From NCBI GenBank assembly GCA_025454395.1, contig JALOOM010000020.1:1-64000 (forward strand): a stretch of DNA of 64,000 nucleotides. Reading direction: 5' to 3'. Of this stretch, positions 46,825 to 58,001 are shown in pieces. The notes below the pieces were generated by a model. It made no database searches. It was not told the origin of the DNA and worked only from the letters and a program-made list of their open reading frames with translations. The stretch's first letter is position 1. The number at the start of each line of letters is the position of its first letter. Source of the DNA: Elainella sp. Prado103. Its GTDB lineage: Bacteria > Cyanobacteriota > Cyanobacteriia > Elainellales > Elainellaceae. The translations under genes and the position numbers were made by a program.

Positions 46825-47772
46825 CTAGCTAGGCCGTGAAGATTTATCATGGGGTAATGTGATCCCCAATCGATCTTGTAGAGCTTGAATGACTTCTTCC
46901 GCAGACTTAGCTCCAAAGTTCTTGATTTCTAACAGATCTTCCTGGGTATAGTCCAACAAATCAGCAACGGAATTGATTTGTGCCCGCTTTAGACAGTTGT
47001 ATGCTCGAACCGAAAGCTGAAGTTCTTCGATCGGAATTTGATTCGCCGGATCTTCGTCTGGTTCAATATCATCTCCAATGGGTGCGAAATCAATTTCACG
47101 CAAGGGATTAAATAACCCAACCAGAATATCGGCAGCTTGGCTCAATGACTCCTGAGGAGTTAAGCTCCCATTAGTCCAAATTTCTAGAATGAGCCGATCC
47201 TTCTCAACCGAGCCACCAACGCGGGCATCTTCCACAGTGTAATTCACTTTACGAACTGGCATAAAGATGGAATCAATCTGCAAGAAGTCTAGAGCAGTTG
47301 TTTCATCTCGACTCCTATCAATTGCCCGGTAACCGATGCCTTTTTCAATCCGAAACTCCATTTCCAGCGTAGAGCCCGCAGCTATGGTGGCAATATACTG
47401 GTCTGGATCAATGACCTGCACTTCAGGTGGCAGATCAAAATAACTTGCTGTCACAGTCAAGGGGCCCTCAACCCGCAACCGACCAATTTGGGGTTGGGAA
47501 GAGTAGCTTTTGAGTACGACCTCCTTCATGTTCAGTAAGATATCAAGTACGTCTTCCCTAACACCCGGAACAGTCATAAACTCATGCGTCACGCCGGCAA
47601 TCCGCACAGCCGTCACAGATGCCCCTTCTAAATTGGACAGTAGAACTCGCCGTAAAGCATTGCCTACTGTAATCCCTTGTCCTCGATCAAGAGGCTCTAG
47701 AACAAACTTACTGTACGAGCTGCGGTCATCGCCAGTATCGGATTCTACACACTCAACCTGAAACTGTGCCAC
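46825..47772 (-). CDS. rpoA: RNA polymerase alpha subunit
   Basis: 315 residues, the usual cyanobacterial length. The N-terminal domain (dimerisation; GNALRRVLLSNLEGASVTAVRI) and the C-terminal domain (LSVRAYNCLKRAQINSVADLL) are both complete. The start is GTG 47772, giving MAQFQVECVES, with GGGAGG seven bases upstream; the frame runs open to 47808. Between rpsK and rplQ. Confidence 0.97.
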   Translation of the reverse strand: MAQFQVECVESDTGDDRSSYSKFVLEPLDRGQGITVGNALRRVLLSNLEGASVTAVRIAGVTHEFMTVPGVREDVLDILLNMKEVVLKSYSSQPQIGRLRVEGPLTVTASYFDLPPEVQVIDPDQYIATIAAGSTLEMEFRIEKGIGYRAIDRSRDETTALDFLQIDSIFMPVRKVNYTVEDARVGGSVEKDRLILEIWTNGSLTPQESLSQAADILVGLFNPLREIDFAPIGDDIEPDEDPANQIPIEELQLSVRAYNCLKRAQINSVADLLDYTQEDLLEIKNFGAKSAEEVIQALQDRLGITLPHDKSSRPS

Positions 47773-47896
47773 AGTCAAACCTCCCTTCTCCTTCGCCCTG
47801 GAAAGCAAACTCTTTTTTCAATCAACACTCTGCTAAACGATCCCTTACAGATTAATGACAGATGCCAAAAAAGATCGGCTCAGAGAGGCTAATTCG

Positions 47897-48292
47897 TTAA
47901 ACTCGACGACGCTTTGGAGGGCGGCAGCCATTATGAGGGATAGGAGTAACATCACGAATGAGTGTAATCTCTAAACCAGCCGCTTGTAGTGCTCGAATTG
48001 CAGTTTCGCGACCCGAGCCAGGGCCACTGACCATGACTTCAATTTGACGCATACCTTGCTCAGTAGCACGGCGAGCCGCGTTCTCAGCAGCAGTTTGAGC
48101 AGCATAAGGAGTTCCCTTCTTAGCGCCCTTAAATCCACTCGCTCCCGAAGAGGACCAAGAAATCGTCTCACCGTTTGCATCCGTGATCGTAACGATCGTG
48201 TTATTAAAAGTGGATTGGATATGCGCCACCCCATTGGGTACATTGCGCTTTTGCTTTTTCGCCCCTGTTTTCCGGGTTGGTTGTCGTGCCAT
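47897..48292 (-). CDS. rpsK: Ribosomal protein S11
   Basis: 131 residues, small-subunit platform. [21 protein letters not shown] and the C-terminal [18 protein letters not shown] are diagnostic. 124 bp before rpoA. Confidence 0.97.
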   Translation of the reverse strand: MARQPTRKTGAKKQKRNVPNGVAHIQSTFNNTIVTITDANGETISWSSSGASGFKGAKKGTPYAAQTAAENAARRATEQGMRQIEVMVSGPGSGRETAIRALQAAGLEITLIRDVTPIPHNGCRPPKRRRV

Positions 48293-48452
48293 ACTCTGTT
48301 GTCTCTCAACTAAACTTAAAACTGCTGCTCGCTCAGAAACCTAATACTCAGGACAACTAAGCGCTTTCTGAGATTCGCTCGCCTTAAGACAGGCAAAAAC
48401 AGCGACTAGGGCGACCCATCTCGCTGTCCGTCCCAGAGATCTGCTGTCGTGC

Positions 48453-48836
48453 CTACTTCTTACCAGGAGCCTTCTTCTTACCTGCAACGGTACGACGGCC
48501 ACCCCGTCGGGTTCGAGCATTAGTTCTGGTACGCTGCCCACGAACAGGCAATCCCAACCGATGCCGCCGACCGCGATAGGTACCAATATCCATCAATCGC
48601 TTGATGTTCATGGATTCCCAGCGTCGCAAATCCCCTTCAATCTGATAGTCACCCTCCACCGCTTCGCGCAGCTTCGCAATATCAGAATCACTCAAGTCCT
48701 TAACTCGCGTATCAGGGTTAACACCTGTCTTGGCTAGAACCTGCTTTGATCGAGTTAAACCAATCCCATAAATGTACGTCAGACCGATCTCAACACGTTT
48801 ATCACGTGGAAGGTCTACTCCGGCTATCCGCGCCAC
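48453..48836 (-). CDS. rpsM: Ribosomal protein S13
   Basis: 127 residues, head of the small subunit, contacts P-site t[23 protein letters not shown] and [20 protein letters not shown] are diagnostic; a basic tail follows. The start is GTG. 160 bp before rpsK. Confidence 0.97.
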   Translation of the reverse strand: MARIAGVDLPRDKRVEIGLTYIYGIGLTRSKQVLAKTGVNPDTRVKDLSDSDIAKLREAVEGDYQIEGDLRRWESMNIKRLMDIGTYRGRRHRLGLPVRGQRTRTNARTRRGGRRTVAGKKKAPGKK

Positions 48837-48937
48837 TTTCGTATCTCCAACTTACTTGGGCTAAAATTCAAAAATGAGAGCTCAAAGTCAATTGAATACC
48901 CTTCCTATTCTGCAAAAGATGCAGAAAGGCAGTTCAC

Positions 48938-49051
48938 TTAACCTTGACGCTGCTTGTGCTTCGGATTAGAACAGATCACCATTACTCTGCCTTTGCGCCG
49001 AATCACACGACACTTTTCACACATCCTTTTGACCGATGCCCGGACTTTCAT
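48938..49051 (-). CDS. rpmJ: Ribosomal protein L36
   Basis: 37 residues, too short for most ORF callers. Translated from ATG 49051: [15 protein letters not shown] at the N-terminus, then a second part ending in KHKQRQG. The zinc ligands C11, C14, C27 and H32 are all present, so this is the zinc-binding form. Between infA and rpsM, its usual place. Confidence 0.96.
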   Translation of the reverse strand: MKVRASVKRMCEKCRVIRRKGRVMVICSNPKHKQRQG

Positions 49052-49163
49052 GTCCAATTAACCAATGACTACAAACTTAATATAGTATCAAATCAGATTT
49101 AAAACGTCAATCTGAACGACTAATTATATGTGAAATTCAAAACAAGTGATCGCTGGCAGATCA

Positions 49164-49388
49164 CTATTTCTTGCGAAGCCGGTAAGTAATCCGACCTTTC
49201 GTCAAATCATAGGGAGTCAATTCTACCTTGACCCGATCGCCTGGCAGAATTTTGATGTAATTTCGACGAATTTTACCGGAGATATGGGCAAGCACATTGA
49301 ACCCATTATCCAGATCAACCCGAAACATGGCATTCGGTAGAGAGTCGGTAACTGTACCTTCCATCTCAATCAAATCTTGTTTAGACAA
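49164..49388 (-). CDS. infA: Translation initiation factor IF-1
   Basis: 74 residues, binds the A site of the 30S subunit during initiation. Starts at TTG 49388 (family [13 protein letters not shown]), with AAGGAG six bases upstream; the ATG at 49409 would add seven extra residues and lacks a ribosome site. An OB-fold protein with [21 protein letters not shown]. Confidence 0.95.
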   Translation of the reverse strand: MSKQDLIEMEGTVTDSLPNAMFRVDLDNGFNVLAHISGKIRRNYIKILPGDRVKVELTPYDLTKGRITYRLRKK

Positions 49389-49563
49389 GTGAATCTCCTT
49401 ACAATTCAATCAGTTCTAGACTCGCTGAGTTAAATAAACCTCTTCATCTGAAAACAGTCAACTAGGCTAAAGTTTCAGGTAAGCGCAATGCCTCTAGGCT
49501 AACAAACCTTTGAGAAATCGGGCGAGGCGAATCCAGCGTCAACCGTTGCTTACCTGGGTATAT

Positions 49564-50130
49564 TTAAGGTGAGCCAATACCTGAAACCAAATGAGCGAGT
49601 TGCTGGTTGACTTGCTCGATCGATTGTTTCCCATCAATAGATACTAACTGCTGCCGAGCTTGATAGAAATTGATTAAGGGAGCGGTTTGCTCATGGTAGA
49701 TCTCTAGACGATTGCAGATAACAGATTCAGTATCATCCTTCCGACCTCGCCCCAGCAAACGCGCCACCAATACTTCGTCAGGCACCTCAAAATTGACAAC
49801 ATAGTCACAAGATTGATTCATCTTGTGAAGCAGATTGTCAAGAAAAGTTGCTTGTGCTACGGTGCGCGGAAATCCATCTAAAATCCAGCCTGAAACTGCA
49901 TCCGACTGATTGAGACGCTCCTGAACCAGATCGAGAATCAATTGATCAGGAACCAGTTCACCCTGATCCATATAAGCTTGAGCTTTTCGACCTAACTCAG
50001 TTTTCTCAGCTACTGCTTGTCTCAAAATATCACCAGTCGATATATGAGGAATGCCGTGAGCCTGAGCCAAGACTTGTGCTTGAGTTCCTTTCCCCGCTCC
50101 AGGAGCACCTAGAAAAATCAGTCGAGCCAC
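49564..50130 (-). CDS. adk: Adenylate kinase
   Basis: 188 residues; interconverts AMP + ATP and 2 ADP. P-loop GAPGAGKGTQ at the N-terminus, GFPRT with AMP-site residues, and a short LID (GRGRKDDTESVI) without zinc cysteines. Start GTG, its last base position overlapping the TAG stop of secY by one base, so translation is coupled. Confidence 0.96.
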   Translation of the reverse strand: MARLIFLGAPGAGKGTQAQVLAQAHGIPHISTGDILRQAVAEKTELGRKAQAYMDQGELVPDQLILDLVQERLNQSDAVSGWILDGFPRTVAQATFLDNLLHKMNQSCDYVVNFEVPDEVLVARLLGRGRKDDTESVICNRLEIYHEQTAPLINFYQARQQLVSIDGKQSIEQVNQQLAHLVSGIGSP

Positions 50131-51440
50131 TATTGCTTCACCATCCCTTCATAACGCTGAGAAATCACATATGTCTGGATCTGTTTTGCTGTGTCGATCG
50201 CAACCCCTACCAGAATCAGTAGAGAGGTTGCACCGAGCCCCTGAAAGGTTCTCACTGTCGTAATGCTCTCAACCGCAGTGGGAATCACAGCAACCAAGCC
50301 TAAGAAAATAGCCCCAAGAAATGTTAAACGATTGAGCACCCGCTCGATATATTCACTGGTTGCCTTACCAGGACGGATTCCAGGAATACTAGCCCCCATC
50401 TTTTTGAGATTCTGCGACATATCCACAGGGTTAACGATGAGGGAGGCATAGAAATAACTGAAGAACAAGATTAATGTTAGATAGACGACGATGTATAGCC
50501 AGTGTCCTGGGCTAAGATATCGAATAATCTGGTTCAAGGTTTCATTATTCGGAACAAATTGCACGACCGAAGCGGGCAGAAACAGCACCATCGAAGCGAA
50601 AATGATTGGCATCACTCCACCCTGATTGAGGCGTAAGGGAAGATAACTACTTCTTTCGAGATATTGTCGTCGTCCAACTTGTCTTCGCGCTGAGATAATG
50701 GGAATCCGCCTTGTCCCCTCTTGCACAAAAACAATCCCTACAATCATAGCCAAGAACACGAGCAAAAGGATGACAACCCCTGTGACAACTCCTCGATCGC
50801 CCGTTTGAGCCAATTGGATCGTTTGTCCGAGGGAGCGAGGAAGGGTAGAGACAATACTAATAAAGATTAGTAGAGAAGCTCCATTGCCGATACCGCGTTC
50901 CGTGATCAACTCACCTACCCACATCACAAACATTGAGCCAGCCGTAAGAGCTAAAACAGTCTGTGCAATAAATGTAGTCCCCGGCGTTTCAGCGTAATTA
51001 CTAACAAACAGTGCAATTCCAAAACTTTGAAAAATAGCCCAGCCAAGCGCGACATATCGGGTGATCTGCGAAATCTTTCGCCGACCAGCCTCCCCTTCAT
51101 TCTTCTGCAAGTTTTCAAGGCTTGGAATAGCCTGAGCCATCAACTGCATGATGATGGAAGCATTAATGTACGGCAGGATCCCTAAGGCAAAGATCCCTAA
51201 AGCAGAAATGCCGCCGCCTGCCAAGATATCTAAAATACCGATTAAATTGCCTAAACCACTATTTTGTAAGCCTTGTTGAAAAGCAACCCGATCAATCCCC
51301 GGAACCGGGATATAGATGCCTAATCTAATGAGCAGCAACATCCCAATAGTGACAAGCAGCCGACCTCGAAGTCCAGCTGCTTGAGCCATCTGTACAAATG
51401 TTTCCTGAGCTGTCGGACTTTTATCTCGACTAACGACCAT
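50130..51440 (-). CDS. secY: Preprotein translocase subunit SecY
   Basis: 436 residues, ten membrane helices, the channel of the Sec translocon in plasma or thylakoid membrane. LGIYIPVPGID near the start and PGIRPGKATSEYIERVLNRLT in the long cytoplasmic loop are diagnostic. It follows rplO by 161 bp. Confidence 0.96.
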   Translation of the reverse strand: MVVSRDKSPTAQETFVQMAQAAGLRGRLLVTIGMLLLIRLGIYIPVPGIDRVAFQQGLQNSGLGNLIGILDILAGGGISALGIFALGILPYINASIIMQLMAQAIPSLENLQKNEGEAGRRKISQITRYVALGWAIFQSFGIALFVSNYAETPGTTFIAQTVLALTAGSMFVMWVGELITERGIGNGASLLIFISIVSTLPRSLGQTIQLAQTGDRGVVTGVVILLLVFLAMIVGIVFVQEGTRRIPIISARRQVGRRQYLERSSYLPLRLNQGGVMPIIFASMVLFLPASVVQFVPNNETLNQIIRYLSPGHWLYIVVYLTLILFFSYFYASLIVNPVDMSQNLKKMGASIPGIRPGKATSEYIERVLNRLTFLGAIFLGLVAVIPTAVESITTVRTFQGLGATSLLILVGVAIDTAKQIQTYVISQRYEGMVKQ

Positions 51441-51601
51441 AATTTACCCTCTAGGCAGCCGCAACGCAGAGTAATTGAAGTAAAACTTCCTAAATTTATT
51501 TTTAACTAAATTTCACTCCCAGTGAGAGTCAAAGTTTGAGGGCGCTCTCAGACCTATCACTCAGGGGAGACCATGCTCAAAGCTCTGACTATCACCAAAC
51601 C

Positions 51602-52051
51602 CTATTGTCCTACAAATTCACAGGTGCCACCAGCAGCCTCAATTTTTTGCTGAGCAGTTGCCGTAAAGGCAGCGGCTTGAACTTTCAGCGCAACCAAAAC
51701 TTCGCCATCACCTAAAACTTTGAGTGGGCCATCATCAGCCGTAACAATTCCCGCCTCCATTAAGGAGGTTAAATTCACTTCCGTGTTGGGGGCAAATTCG
51801 CTCAAATCATGCACATTGATAATAGTGAACCGCCGTTGATTAACAACTGGAAAGTGCTTAAGTTTCGGAATGCGACGATAAAGGGGCATCTGTCCACCTT
51901 CAAAGCCAGGACGAGTCGGGCGACCCGATCGAGACTTTTGACCTCGCATACCGAATCCACAACTAGCCCCCTGCCCTGCTGAAATACCCCGGCCAACTCT
52001 TTTCCGCCGTTTTTGGGAGCCTGACTTTGGAACCGCATCTTGCAATCTCAT
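51602..52051 (-). CDS. rplO: Ribosomal protein L15
   Basis: 149 residues, large subunit, late assembly. [21 protein letters not shown] with the basic N-terminus and [14 protein letters not shown] are diagnostic. In the bacterial spc operon rpmD (L30) usually precedes it; here rpsE comes directly before, as in other cyanobacteria. Confidence 0.97.
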   Translation of the reverse strand: MRLQDAVPKSGSQKRRKRVGRGISAGQGASCGFGMRGQKSRSGRPTRPGFEGGQMPLYRRIPKLKHFPVVNQRRFTIINVHDLSEFAPNTEVNLTSLMEAGIVTADDGPLKVLGDGEVLVALKVQAAAFTATAQQKIEAAGGTCEFVGQ

Positions 52052-52146
52052 GACTAGCCTCTTAAATCTTCAATAACGAATAAATCTGAATCGTGATCCT
52101 CTAGAACCTGCCACCTTCTAGAAGACGACTCAGCCAATCCAGCAGA

Positions 52147-52665
52147 TCAGGCATAGAGGTTTTCGATCGGTACACCGCGCTCCTCAGCCACTTCAGAGAA
52201 AGTTCGGAGAGATGACAACGCATTAGCCGCTGCTCTGGCATTGTTCAATGGATTACCGGAACCCAACTGTTTCGCCAAAATATTTTTTACGCCAGCCAGT
52301 TCCAACACCGTTCGAACCGCTCCTCCTGCGATTACCCCAGTTCCTGGCGCAGCAGGGCGCATCATCACCTTAGCACCACCACCAGCACCATTGACTGGAT
52401 GCGGAATGGAGTTAGCTTTTGTTAGCGGCACATCAACAAGATGCTTCTTGCCATCGGCGACTCCTTTCCGAACCGCTCCAATCACATCGCTAGCTTTACC
52501 AACGCCGACACCCACCTGTCCCCGTTCATTGCCTACAACAACAATGGCCCGGAAACTTAGTTTTTTACCGCCCTTCACAACTTTAGTGACACGACGAATT
52601 TGTACTACTCTCTCTTGCCAGTCAGTTTCCTTTTCTTTCGCTTTACCCTTGCGACGATTCGCCAT
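52147..52665 (-). CDS. rpsE: Ribosomal protein S5
   Basis: 172 residues, small subunit, decoding fidelity. [20 protein letters not shown] and [17 protein letters not shown] are diagnostic. 47 bp after rplR. Confidence 0.97.
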   Translation of the reverse strand: MANRRKGKAKEKETDWQERVVQIRRVTKVVKGGKKLSFRAIVVVGNERGQVGVGVGKASDVIGAVRKGVADGKKHLVDVPLTKANSIPHPVNGAGGGAKVMMRPAAPGTGVIAGGAVRTVLELAGVKNILAKQLGSGNPLNNARAAANALSSLRTFSEVAEERGVPIENLYA

Positions 52666-52712
52666 TTTGCCTTCCCTAAAATGCTCTACTGGTTTATCTC
52701 AAAGCAGGACAG

Positions 52713-53075
52713 TTAGAAGCTGAGTCCGCCTTCACGAGCAGCGTCAGCTAAAGCTTTAACACGTCCGTGGTAAAGATTGCCACCTCGATCAAACACAACC
52801 TGTTGGATGCCCTTTGCAAGTGCACGCTCAGCTAAAAGCTTACCCACCTTTGCAGAAGCTTCAGCATTGCTGCCCGAGGCAAGTTCTGAACGCAGATCTG
52901 GCTCTAGTGTGGATGCTGAAACCAACGTACAATGTCCACTATCATCGATTACCTGAGCATAAATGTGCTGGTTGGAACGAAAAACCGCCAGGCGAGGACG
53001 ATTGGAAGTTCCTACTACCTTGCGTCGAATCCGACCATGGCGACGCCGCGTTGAATCCTTGCGTGTCAATTTCAT
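52713..53075 (-). CDS. rplR: Ribosomal protein L18
   Basis: 120 residues, binds 5S r[21 protein letters not shown] and [21 protein letters not shown] are diagnostic. Starts 2 bp after the rplF stop. Confidence 0.97.
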   Translation of the reverse strand: MKLTRKDSTRRRHGRIRRKVVGTSNRPRLAVFRSNQHIYAQVIDDSGHCTLVSASTLEPDLRSELASGSNAEASAKVGKLLAERALAKGIQQVVFDRGGNLYHGRVKALADAAREGGLSF

Positions 53076-53077
53076 AA

Positions 53078-53617
53078 TTACTTCTTACCTGTCTTACCCG
53101 CTTTACGTCTAACCACTTCGCCAGCATAGCGAATTCCCTTCCCTTTGTAGGGTTCTGGTGGACGTACAGCCCGAATCCGAGCAGCAAGATTGCCCACCAA
53201 TTCTTTATTGATGCCACTAACAATTACGTTTGTGTTGTTTTCGACAGCAAGCTGAATCCCATCAGGAGGTTCGATTTGCACAGGATGGCTATAGCCAACA
53301 CTTAGGACTAGATTCTGTCCCTGAACTTGAGCCCGGTAGCCTACCCCCTGGATTTCTAGACGGCGCTGAAATCCTTGAGATACTCCTTCCACCATGTTGG
53401 CAACCAATGTGCGGCAAAGACCATGGCGTTGCCGTGCTGCCCGCGATTCGTTACGACGGTTTACCAGGAGGGTTCCATCTTCTTGAACAACTTCTACCTC
53501 CGGCGGCAAAACTCGCTCTAGCTCACCCTTTGGACCTTTTACAGCAACCTGTTGATGGTTGATTGTCACCGTCACATTATTTGGAATGGGAATTGGGCGT
53601 TTACCAATACGAGACAT
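53078..53617 (-). CDS. rplF: Ribosomal protein L6
   Basis: 179 residues, large subunit near the factor-binding site. [12 protein letters not shown] and [20 protein letters not shown] are diagnostic. Almost touches rplR. Confidence 0.97.
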   Translation of the reverse strand: MSRIGKRPIPIPNNVTVTINHQQVAVKGPKGELERVLPPEVEVVQEDGTLLVNRRNESRAARQRHGLCRTLVANMVEGVSQGFQRRLEIQGVGYRAQVQGQNLVLSVGYSHPVQIEPPDGIQLAVENNTNVIVSGINKELVGNLAARIRAVRPPEPYKGKGIRYAGEVVRRKAGKTGKK

Positions 53618-53707
53618 GATTTTTTCTCCTAGATATAATCATCTGTCGTTTCTCTATAAGTCAGCCTGATAAGAATTGATGGCTTATAACGACAACGATT
53701 CTCTCTA

Positions 53708-54109
53708 CTACCAGACGTAGCAAAGGACTTCGCCCCCCAGCCCTTGTCGCCGAGCATCGCGATCCGTCATGATACCGCTTGAGGTTGAGATAATCGCAAT
53801 ACCAATCCCGCCCAAAACCCGAGGCAACTCTTTGCGATTGGAGTAAACGCGCAGCCCAGGTTTACTGACACGTTTCAACGCACTGATGATAGGGCGACGA
53901 TTCTTCCCTTGATATTTCAGCGAGATTACCAGAATCTGTCTGACTCCATCCGCCTTCTCACTATATTCTGAGATAAACCCCTCCTCTTGCAGTACCTTCG
54001 CGATACTACGGGTCATCTTAGTTGATGGCACCTCAGTGGTTTGATGCCGCGCTAAGTTCGCATTTCGAATGCGCGTCAGCATATCTGCAATTGTGTCGTT
54101 AGCCGCCAT
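53708..54109 (-). CDS. rpsH: Ribosomal protein S8
   Basis: 133 residues, early-binding small-subunit protein. [19 protein letters not shown] and [20 protein letters not shown] are diagnostic. rpsN (S14) is missing between rplE and this gene, as in cyanobacteria. Confidence 0.97.
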   Translation of the reverse strand: MAANDTIADMLTRIRNANLARHQTTEVPSTKMTRSIAKVLQEEGFISEYSEKADGVRQILVISLKYQGKNRRPIISALKRVSKPGLRVYSNRKELPRVLGGIGIAIISTSSGIMTDRDARRQGLGGEVLCYVW

Positions 54110-54132
54110 AGCTTCCTCTTATTGAAACTGCC

Positions 54133-54684
54133 TCAATTTTCCCGAAACGGCATACCCAGCTCTTTCAAGAGCGCCCGTCCCTCTTCATCTGTGTTTGCAG
54201 TTGTGATGATGGAAATATCCATCCCCCGAATTTGATCAATGCTGTCGTACTCAACTTCCGGGAAGATCAACTGTTCACGAACTCCCAGTGTGTAATTTCC
54301 CCGCCCATCAAAGCTTTTAGGACTGATTCCTCGAAAATCTCGAATTCGAGGAAGTGCCAGATTGATTAAACGATTGAGAAAGGCATACATCCGATCAGAG
54401 CGCAGCGTTACCATAATCCCGACTGGCATTCCTTGACGAATCTTAAAGCCAGCGATCGCTTTACGAGCTCTGGTTACAACAGGCTTTTGTCCTGTGATGA
54501 GTGCGATCTCATTCAGAGAAGATTCCAGTGCCTTCGCATTTTGTGAGGCCTCTCCTAATCCACGGTTGACCGTAACTTTGACGAGTTTTGGCACCTGGTG
54601 GATATTTTCATACTTGAACTGTTCAATCAGTTTGGGGACAACCTTGTCGTTGTAAAGAGTCTTTAGACTATCTGTCATTACCAA
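54133..54684 (-). CDS. rplE: Ribosomal protein L5
   Basis: 183 residues, 5S rRNA-binding. [20 protein letters not shown] and [20 protein letters not shown] are diagnostic. ATG 54684 gives [11 protein letters not shown]; the internal ATG two codons on is an alternative. Confidence 0.97.
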   Translation of the reverse strand: MVMTDSLKTLYNDKVVPKLIEQFKYENIHQVPKLVKVTVNRGLGEASQNAKALESSLNEIALITGQKPVVTRARKAIAGFKIRQGMPVGIMVTLRSDRMYAFLNRLINLALPRIRDFRGISPKSFDGRGNYTLGVREQLIFPEVEYDSIDQIRGMDISIITTANTDEEGRALLKELGMPFREN

Positions 54685-54740
54685 TTACTCCTTAAAATTT
54701 CCCTGGGCTTGGTCAGGGCTGAACTAGATTACGGCTGATA

Positions 54741-55091
54741 CTAGTCAATAATTTCGCCCGTTTTCTTCAGCATGCGCACCTTTCGCCCATCGCTGTTAAA
54801 GGTGTAACAAACCCGACTCGCTACTTTTTGCTTGGTGGAGTACAGCATGACGTTGGAACTGTGAATTGGTGCTTCAACGGTTGTGATCTGCCCTGATTCA
54901 CCTTCTTGCTGAGGCTTCACATGCTTGGTTTTAACGTTGACTCCTTGCACAATCACCTTACTAGTTTCAGGGAAAGTTCGTAGTACCTCGCCAACTTTAC
55001 CTTTCTCGCTGCCTGCGATAATTTGAACGGTATCGCCCTTCTTAACATGCAATTTGTATCGAACTTTAGTGTTTTTTGCTTTTTGTGCCAT
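54741..55091 (-). CDS. rplX: Ribosomal protein L24
   Basis: 116 residues from ATG 55091, one base after the rplN stop, with GGAGG upstream; the frame is open for 45 more codons, which is a read-back artefact. [21 protein letters not shown] (KOW motif) is diagnostic. Large subunit, assembly initiator. Confidence 0.96.
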   Translation of the reverse strand: MAQKAKNTKVRYKLHVKKGDTVQIIAGSEKGKVGEVLRTFPETSKVIVQGVNVKTKHVKPQQEGESGQITTVEAPIHSSNVMLYSTKQKVASRVCYTFNSDGRKVRMLKKTGEIID

Positions 55092-55092
55092 T

Positions 55093-55458
55093 TCAAAGTA
55101 CCTCCGGAGCCAGAGAGACGATCTTAGTAAAATTCTTGTCTCGTAATTCCCGTGCCACCGGCCCAAATACCCGTGTACCTTTGGGATTCCCTTCTGCATT
55201 GATAATGACGGCCGCATTGTCATCAAAACGGATACTCATTCCGCTTTCCCGGCGCAATCCCTTCTTAGTACGCACGACAACCGCACGTACTACATCTGAC
55301 TTTTTGACCCCCATGTTCGGGATCGCATCTTTTACAACCGCAATAATGACATCGCCCACATTGGCATAGCGGCGATTTCCCCCCAGCACTCGAATGCACA
55401 TCAGCTTGCGGGCACCGCTATTATCGGCCACATTGAGATAGGTTTCCTGCTGAATCAT
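55093..55458 (-). CDS. rplN: Ribosomal protein L14
   Basis: 121 residues, at the subunit interface. [20 protein letters not shown] and [12 protein letters not shown] are diagnostic. One base from rplX. Confidence 0.97.
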   Translation of the reverse strand: MIQQETYLNVADNSGARKLMCIRVLGGNRRYANVGDVIIAVVKDAIPNMGVKKSDVVRAVVVRTKKGLRRESGMSIRFDDNAAVIINAEGNPKGTRVFGPVARELRDKNFTKIVSLAPEVL

Positions 55459-55491
55459 ACTTAGACTCCCTGGACAATCTTCTTTGACTTC

Positions 55492-55743
55492 TTAGGCTTC
55501 AGGGAGATGGCTCAGAACATCCACCACTTCCCAACGCTTCGTACGACTCAAGGGACGAGTTTCTTGAATGCGAACTCGATCGCCAACCTTGCACTTGTTT
55601 TCCTCATCATGCGCTTTATAACGCTTAGTCCGCACCATAATCTTGTGATACTTCGGATGGGGAGCACGGTTCTCAACGGCGACCACAACGGTTTTCTCCA
55701 TTTTGTCACTAACGACTAAACCGACACGTTGCTTAACTGCCAT
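55492..55743 (-). CDS. rpsQ: Ribosomal protein S17
   Basis: 83 residues, early-binding small-subunit protein. [17 protein letters not shown] and [18 protein letters not shown] are diagnostic. 3 bp after rpmC. Confidence 0.97.
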   Translation of the reverse strand: MAVKQRVGLVVSDKMEKTVVVAVENRAPHPKYHKIMVRTKRYKAHDEENKCKVGDRVRIQETRPLSRTKRWEVVDVLSHLPEA

Positions 55744-55746
55744 AAT

Positions 55747-55971
55747 TTACTTCTCCACTTCCGTATGCTCGGACTTAAGCTGGCGCTCTCGTTCTAAGGT
55801 CATTAGCTGAGCGAGACGATGCCGCAAATGTTTGAACTGATGGGGCTTGTCTAATTGACGAGTTGCCTTTTGGAACCGCAGTTGAAAGAGTTCTTTCTTG
55901 GTCTCAAGAATGCGATCGTTTATCTCTTGATCACTCAGCTCGCGGATTTCATCAATTTTCGGTAGAGGCAT
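55747..55971 (-). CDS. rpmC: Ribosomal protein L29
   Basis: 74 residues, exit-tunnel rim, docking site near trigger factor. KKELFQLRFQKATRQLDKPH is diagnostic. Gaps of 3 bp on both sides. Confidence 0.96.
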   Translation of the reverse strand: MPLPKIDEIRELSDQEINDRILETKKELFQLRFQKATRQLDKPHQFKHLRHRLAQLMTLERERQLKSEHTEVEK

Positions 55972-55974
55972 AAC

Positions 55975-56397
55975 CTACACTTCCTCCACAATTTGGCGTG
56001 CAATGAACTTAGTTTTAATGGGCAACTTGTACTGAGCCAAGCGCATTGCCTCACGAGCTGTCGCCTCTGGTACACCCGCAATCTCAAACAGAACCCGTCC
56101 AGGCTTAACTACTGCGACCCAAAACTCTGGGTTCCCTTTACCGGAGCCCATCCGGGTTTCAGCCGGGCGCATTGTAATGGGCTTGTCTGGAAAGATTCGG
56201 ATCCAAATCTTGCCACCTCGACGAATATAGCGGGTCATGGCTCGCCGACTAGCCTCAATCTGCCGAGAGGTAATCCAACAGGGCTCTAGAGCTTGTAGCG
56301 CAAAATCACCAAAATTAATTTCATTGCCAGCGGTCGCCATGCCTTTCATGCGTCCCCGCTGCTGCTTGCGAAATTTAGTTCTTCTAGGACTTAACAT
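55975..56397 (-). CDS. rplP: Ribosomal protein L16
   Basis: 140 residues, near the A-site t[22 protein letters not shown] and [20 protein letters not shown] are diagnostic. 8 bp after rpsC. Confidence 0.97.
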   Translation of the reverse strand: MLSPRRTKFRKQQRGRMKGMATAGNEINFGDFALQALEPCWITSRQIEASRRAMTRYIRRGGKIWIRIFPDKPITMRPAETRMGSGKGNPEFWVAVVKPGRVLFEIAGVPEATAREAMRLAQYKLPIKTKFIARQIVEEV

Positions 56398-56405
56398 GGC
56401 TATCC

Positions 56406-57155
56406 TTATCCTTCGTTAGAGCGGTCTTCGTATTGCTGGCGGCGACGTTGCTGGCGACGACGAGGTTGAGTATTATTCGGCTGATTTGTTAATTCTTGGC
56501 CTGGAATAATTTCGCCTCGGAATACCCACACCTTGATGCCTAAAATGCCATAAATGGTCTGGGCCGTGCGATAGGCATAGTCAATGTCAGCTCGCAACGT
56601 GTGAAGCGGGACTTTGCCTTCCCGGGTATACTCCGTACGCGCAATTTCTGCTCCATTCAACCGACCACTGATTTGAATCTTGATACCTTCAATACCAGCT
56701 TTTTGAGCGCGTTGGATTGCCTGACGCACAACTCGTCGGAAAGAAACCCGGCGCTCCAGATCTCGTACAACATTTTCAGCAATTAGAGCAGCATCTGCAT
56801 CAATCCGAGCTACTTCAACGACATTGATGCGAATCTGGCGATTATTATCCTTGAGCACCTTTTGCAGATTTGCTCTCAGTTCTTCAATACCTTGTCCACC
56901 CCGTCCAACAACCACGCCTGGACGAGAAGTATGAATTTCCAAATCGATCTGATCAGCTTTACGCTCGATCCGTACCTTCGCAATCCCAGGGCTATCTAAA
57001 CTCTTCAGCTTGTAAGGGTTAGTCGCTAAGAAATTGCGGATGGTGTAATCCTCTTGCAGTAGCTTAGGATAGCGACCGGCATCAGCGAACCAACGAGACT
57101 GATGTTCTTGCGTAATTCCGAGTCGAAACCCAACTGGGTGAATCTTTTGTCCCAC
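56406..57155 (-). CDS. rpsC: Ribosomal protein S3
   Basis: 249 residues, mRNA entry tunnel. [22 protein letters not shown]-domain [15 protein letters not shown] and a glutamine/arginine-rich C-terminal tail (about 225-249) typical of cyanobacteria. 52 bp after rplV. Confidence 0.97.
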   Translation of the reverse strand: MGQKIHPVGFRLGITQEHQSRWFADAGRYPKLLQEDYTIRNFLATNPYKLKSLDSPGIAKVRIERKADQIDLEIHTSRPGVVVGRGGQGIEELRANLQKVLKDNNRQIRINVVEVARIDADAALIAENVVRDLERRVSFRRVVRQAIQRAQKAGIEGIKIQISGRLNGAEIARTEYTREGKVPLHTLRADIDYAYRTAQTIYGILGIKVWVFRGEIIPGQELTNQPNNTQPRRRQQRRRQQYEDRSNEG

Positions 57156-57207
57156 GATACGTCCCCTAGATAAAGGCAGTTAAAGATACTCAAACAAACA
57201 AAGCGGA

Positions 57208-57576
57208 TTAATCTTCGTCTCCAGCCCCAGGTGCAACTGCGATCGTGATGTGGCAGGTTGGCTTGCGGATCTGATAAGCCCGCCCTTGAGCACGAGGGCG
57301 GAACCGTTTCAACACTGGGCCTTGGTCTGCAAAGGCTTGAGTAATCACTAACTCTGAGGGGGTATAGCCAGCATTGTGTTCCGCATTCGCCACAGCCGAA
57401 CGCAGTACCTTCAAGATCGGCTCACAAGCTTTGTAAGGCATAAACTCTAGAATGATCAATGCCTCCCGATAAGAGCGCCCTCGAATCTGATCGAGCACTC
57501 GGCGTACCTTAAAAGGTGACATCCGGATGTAGCGAGCAATCGCTTTAATTTCTTCTCCACTAGCAGCAATAGCCAT
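57208..57576 (-). CDS. rplV: Ribosomal protein L22
   Basis: 122 residues from ATG 57576 with AAGGAG upstream; the open frame to 57630 is not needed. [20 protein letters not shown] and [19 protein letters not shown] are diagnostic. Lines the exit tunnel. Confidence 0.96.
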   Translation of the reverse strand: MAIAASGEEIKAIARYIRMSPFKVRRVLDQIRGRSYREALIILEFMPYKACEPILKVLRSAVANAEHNAGYTPSELVITQAFADQGPVLKRFRPRAQGRAYQIRKPTCHITIAVAPGAGDED

Positions 57577-57646
57577 ATTTCTCTCCTTAAGCGATTCGCC
57601 TTCAGCTAACATCAGCTTGCCGATCGCCAATCATAATTTCTACTTC

Positions 57647-57925
57647 TTATCGACGAGCTTTTTTGTCACTCTTCGCATGCCCTCTAAAGGTGCGAGTCGG
57701 GGCGAATTCGCCCAGTTTATGCCCTACCATCTGCTCAGAAACATACACGGGAACATGTTGCCGTCCATTATGAACAGCAATAGTGTGCCCAATCATCTGA
57801 GGCAAAATTGTGGAGGCTCGAGACCAGGTTTTAATGACCTGCTTATCTCCCTTAGCATTAAGCGCCTCAACTTTACTAAGTAAATGATCGGCGACAAATG
57901 GACCTTTCTTGAGTGAGCGAGACAT
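57647..57925 (-). CDS. rpsS: Ribosomal protein S19
   Basis: 92 residues, head of the small subunit. [18 protein letters not shown] and [17 protein letters not shown] are diagnostic. Between rplB and rplV. Confidence 0.97.
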   Translation of the reverse strand: MSRSLKKGPFVADHLLSKVEALNAKGDKQVIKTWSRASTILPQMIGHTIAVHNGRQHVPVYVSEQMVGHKLGEFAPTRTFRGHAKSDKKARR

Positions 57926-58001
57926 AGTTTCGGCTAACCTTTAACCTTTGTTCAAGACAAGTTCAAGATAAATAGAATCCAGGCAATACACAGTTCTATC
58001 C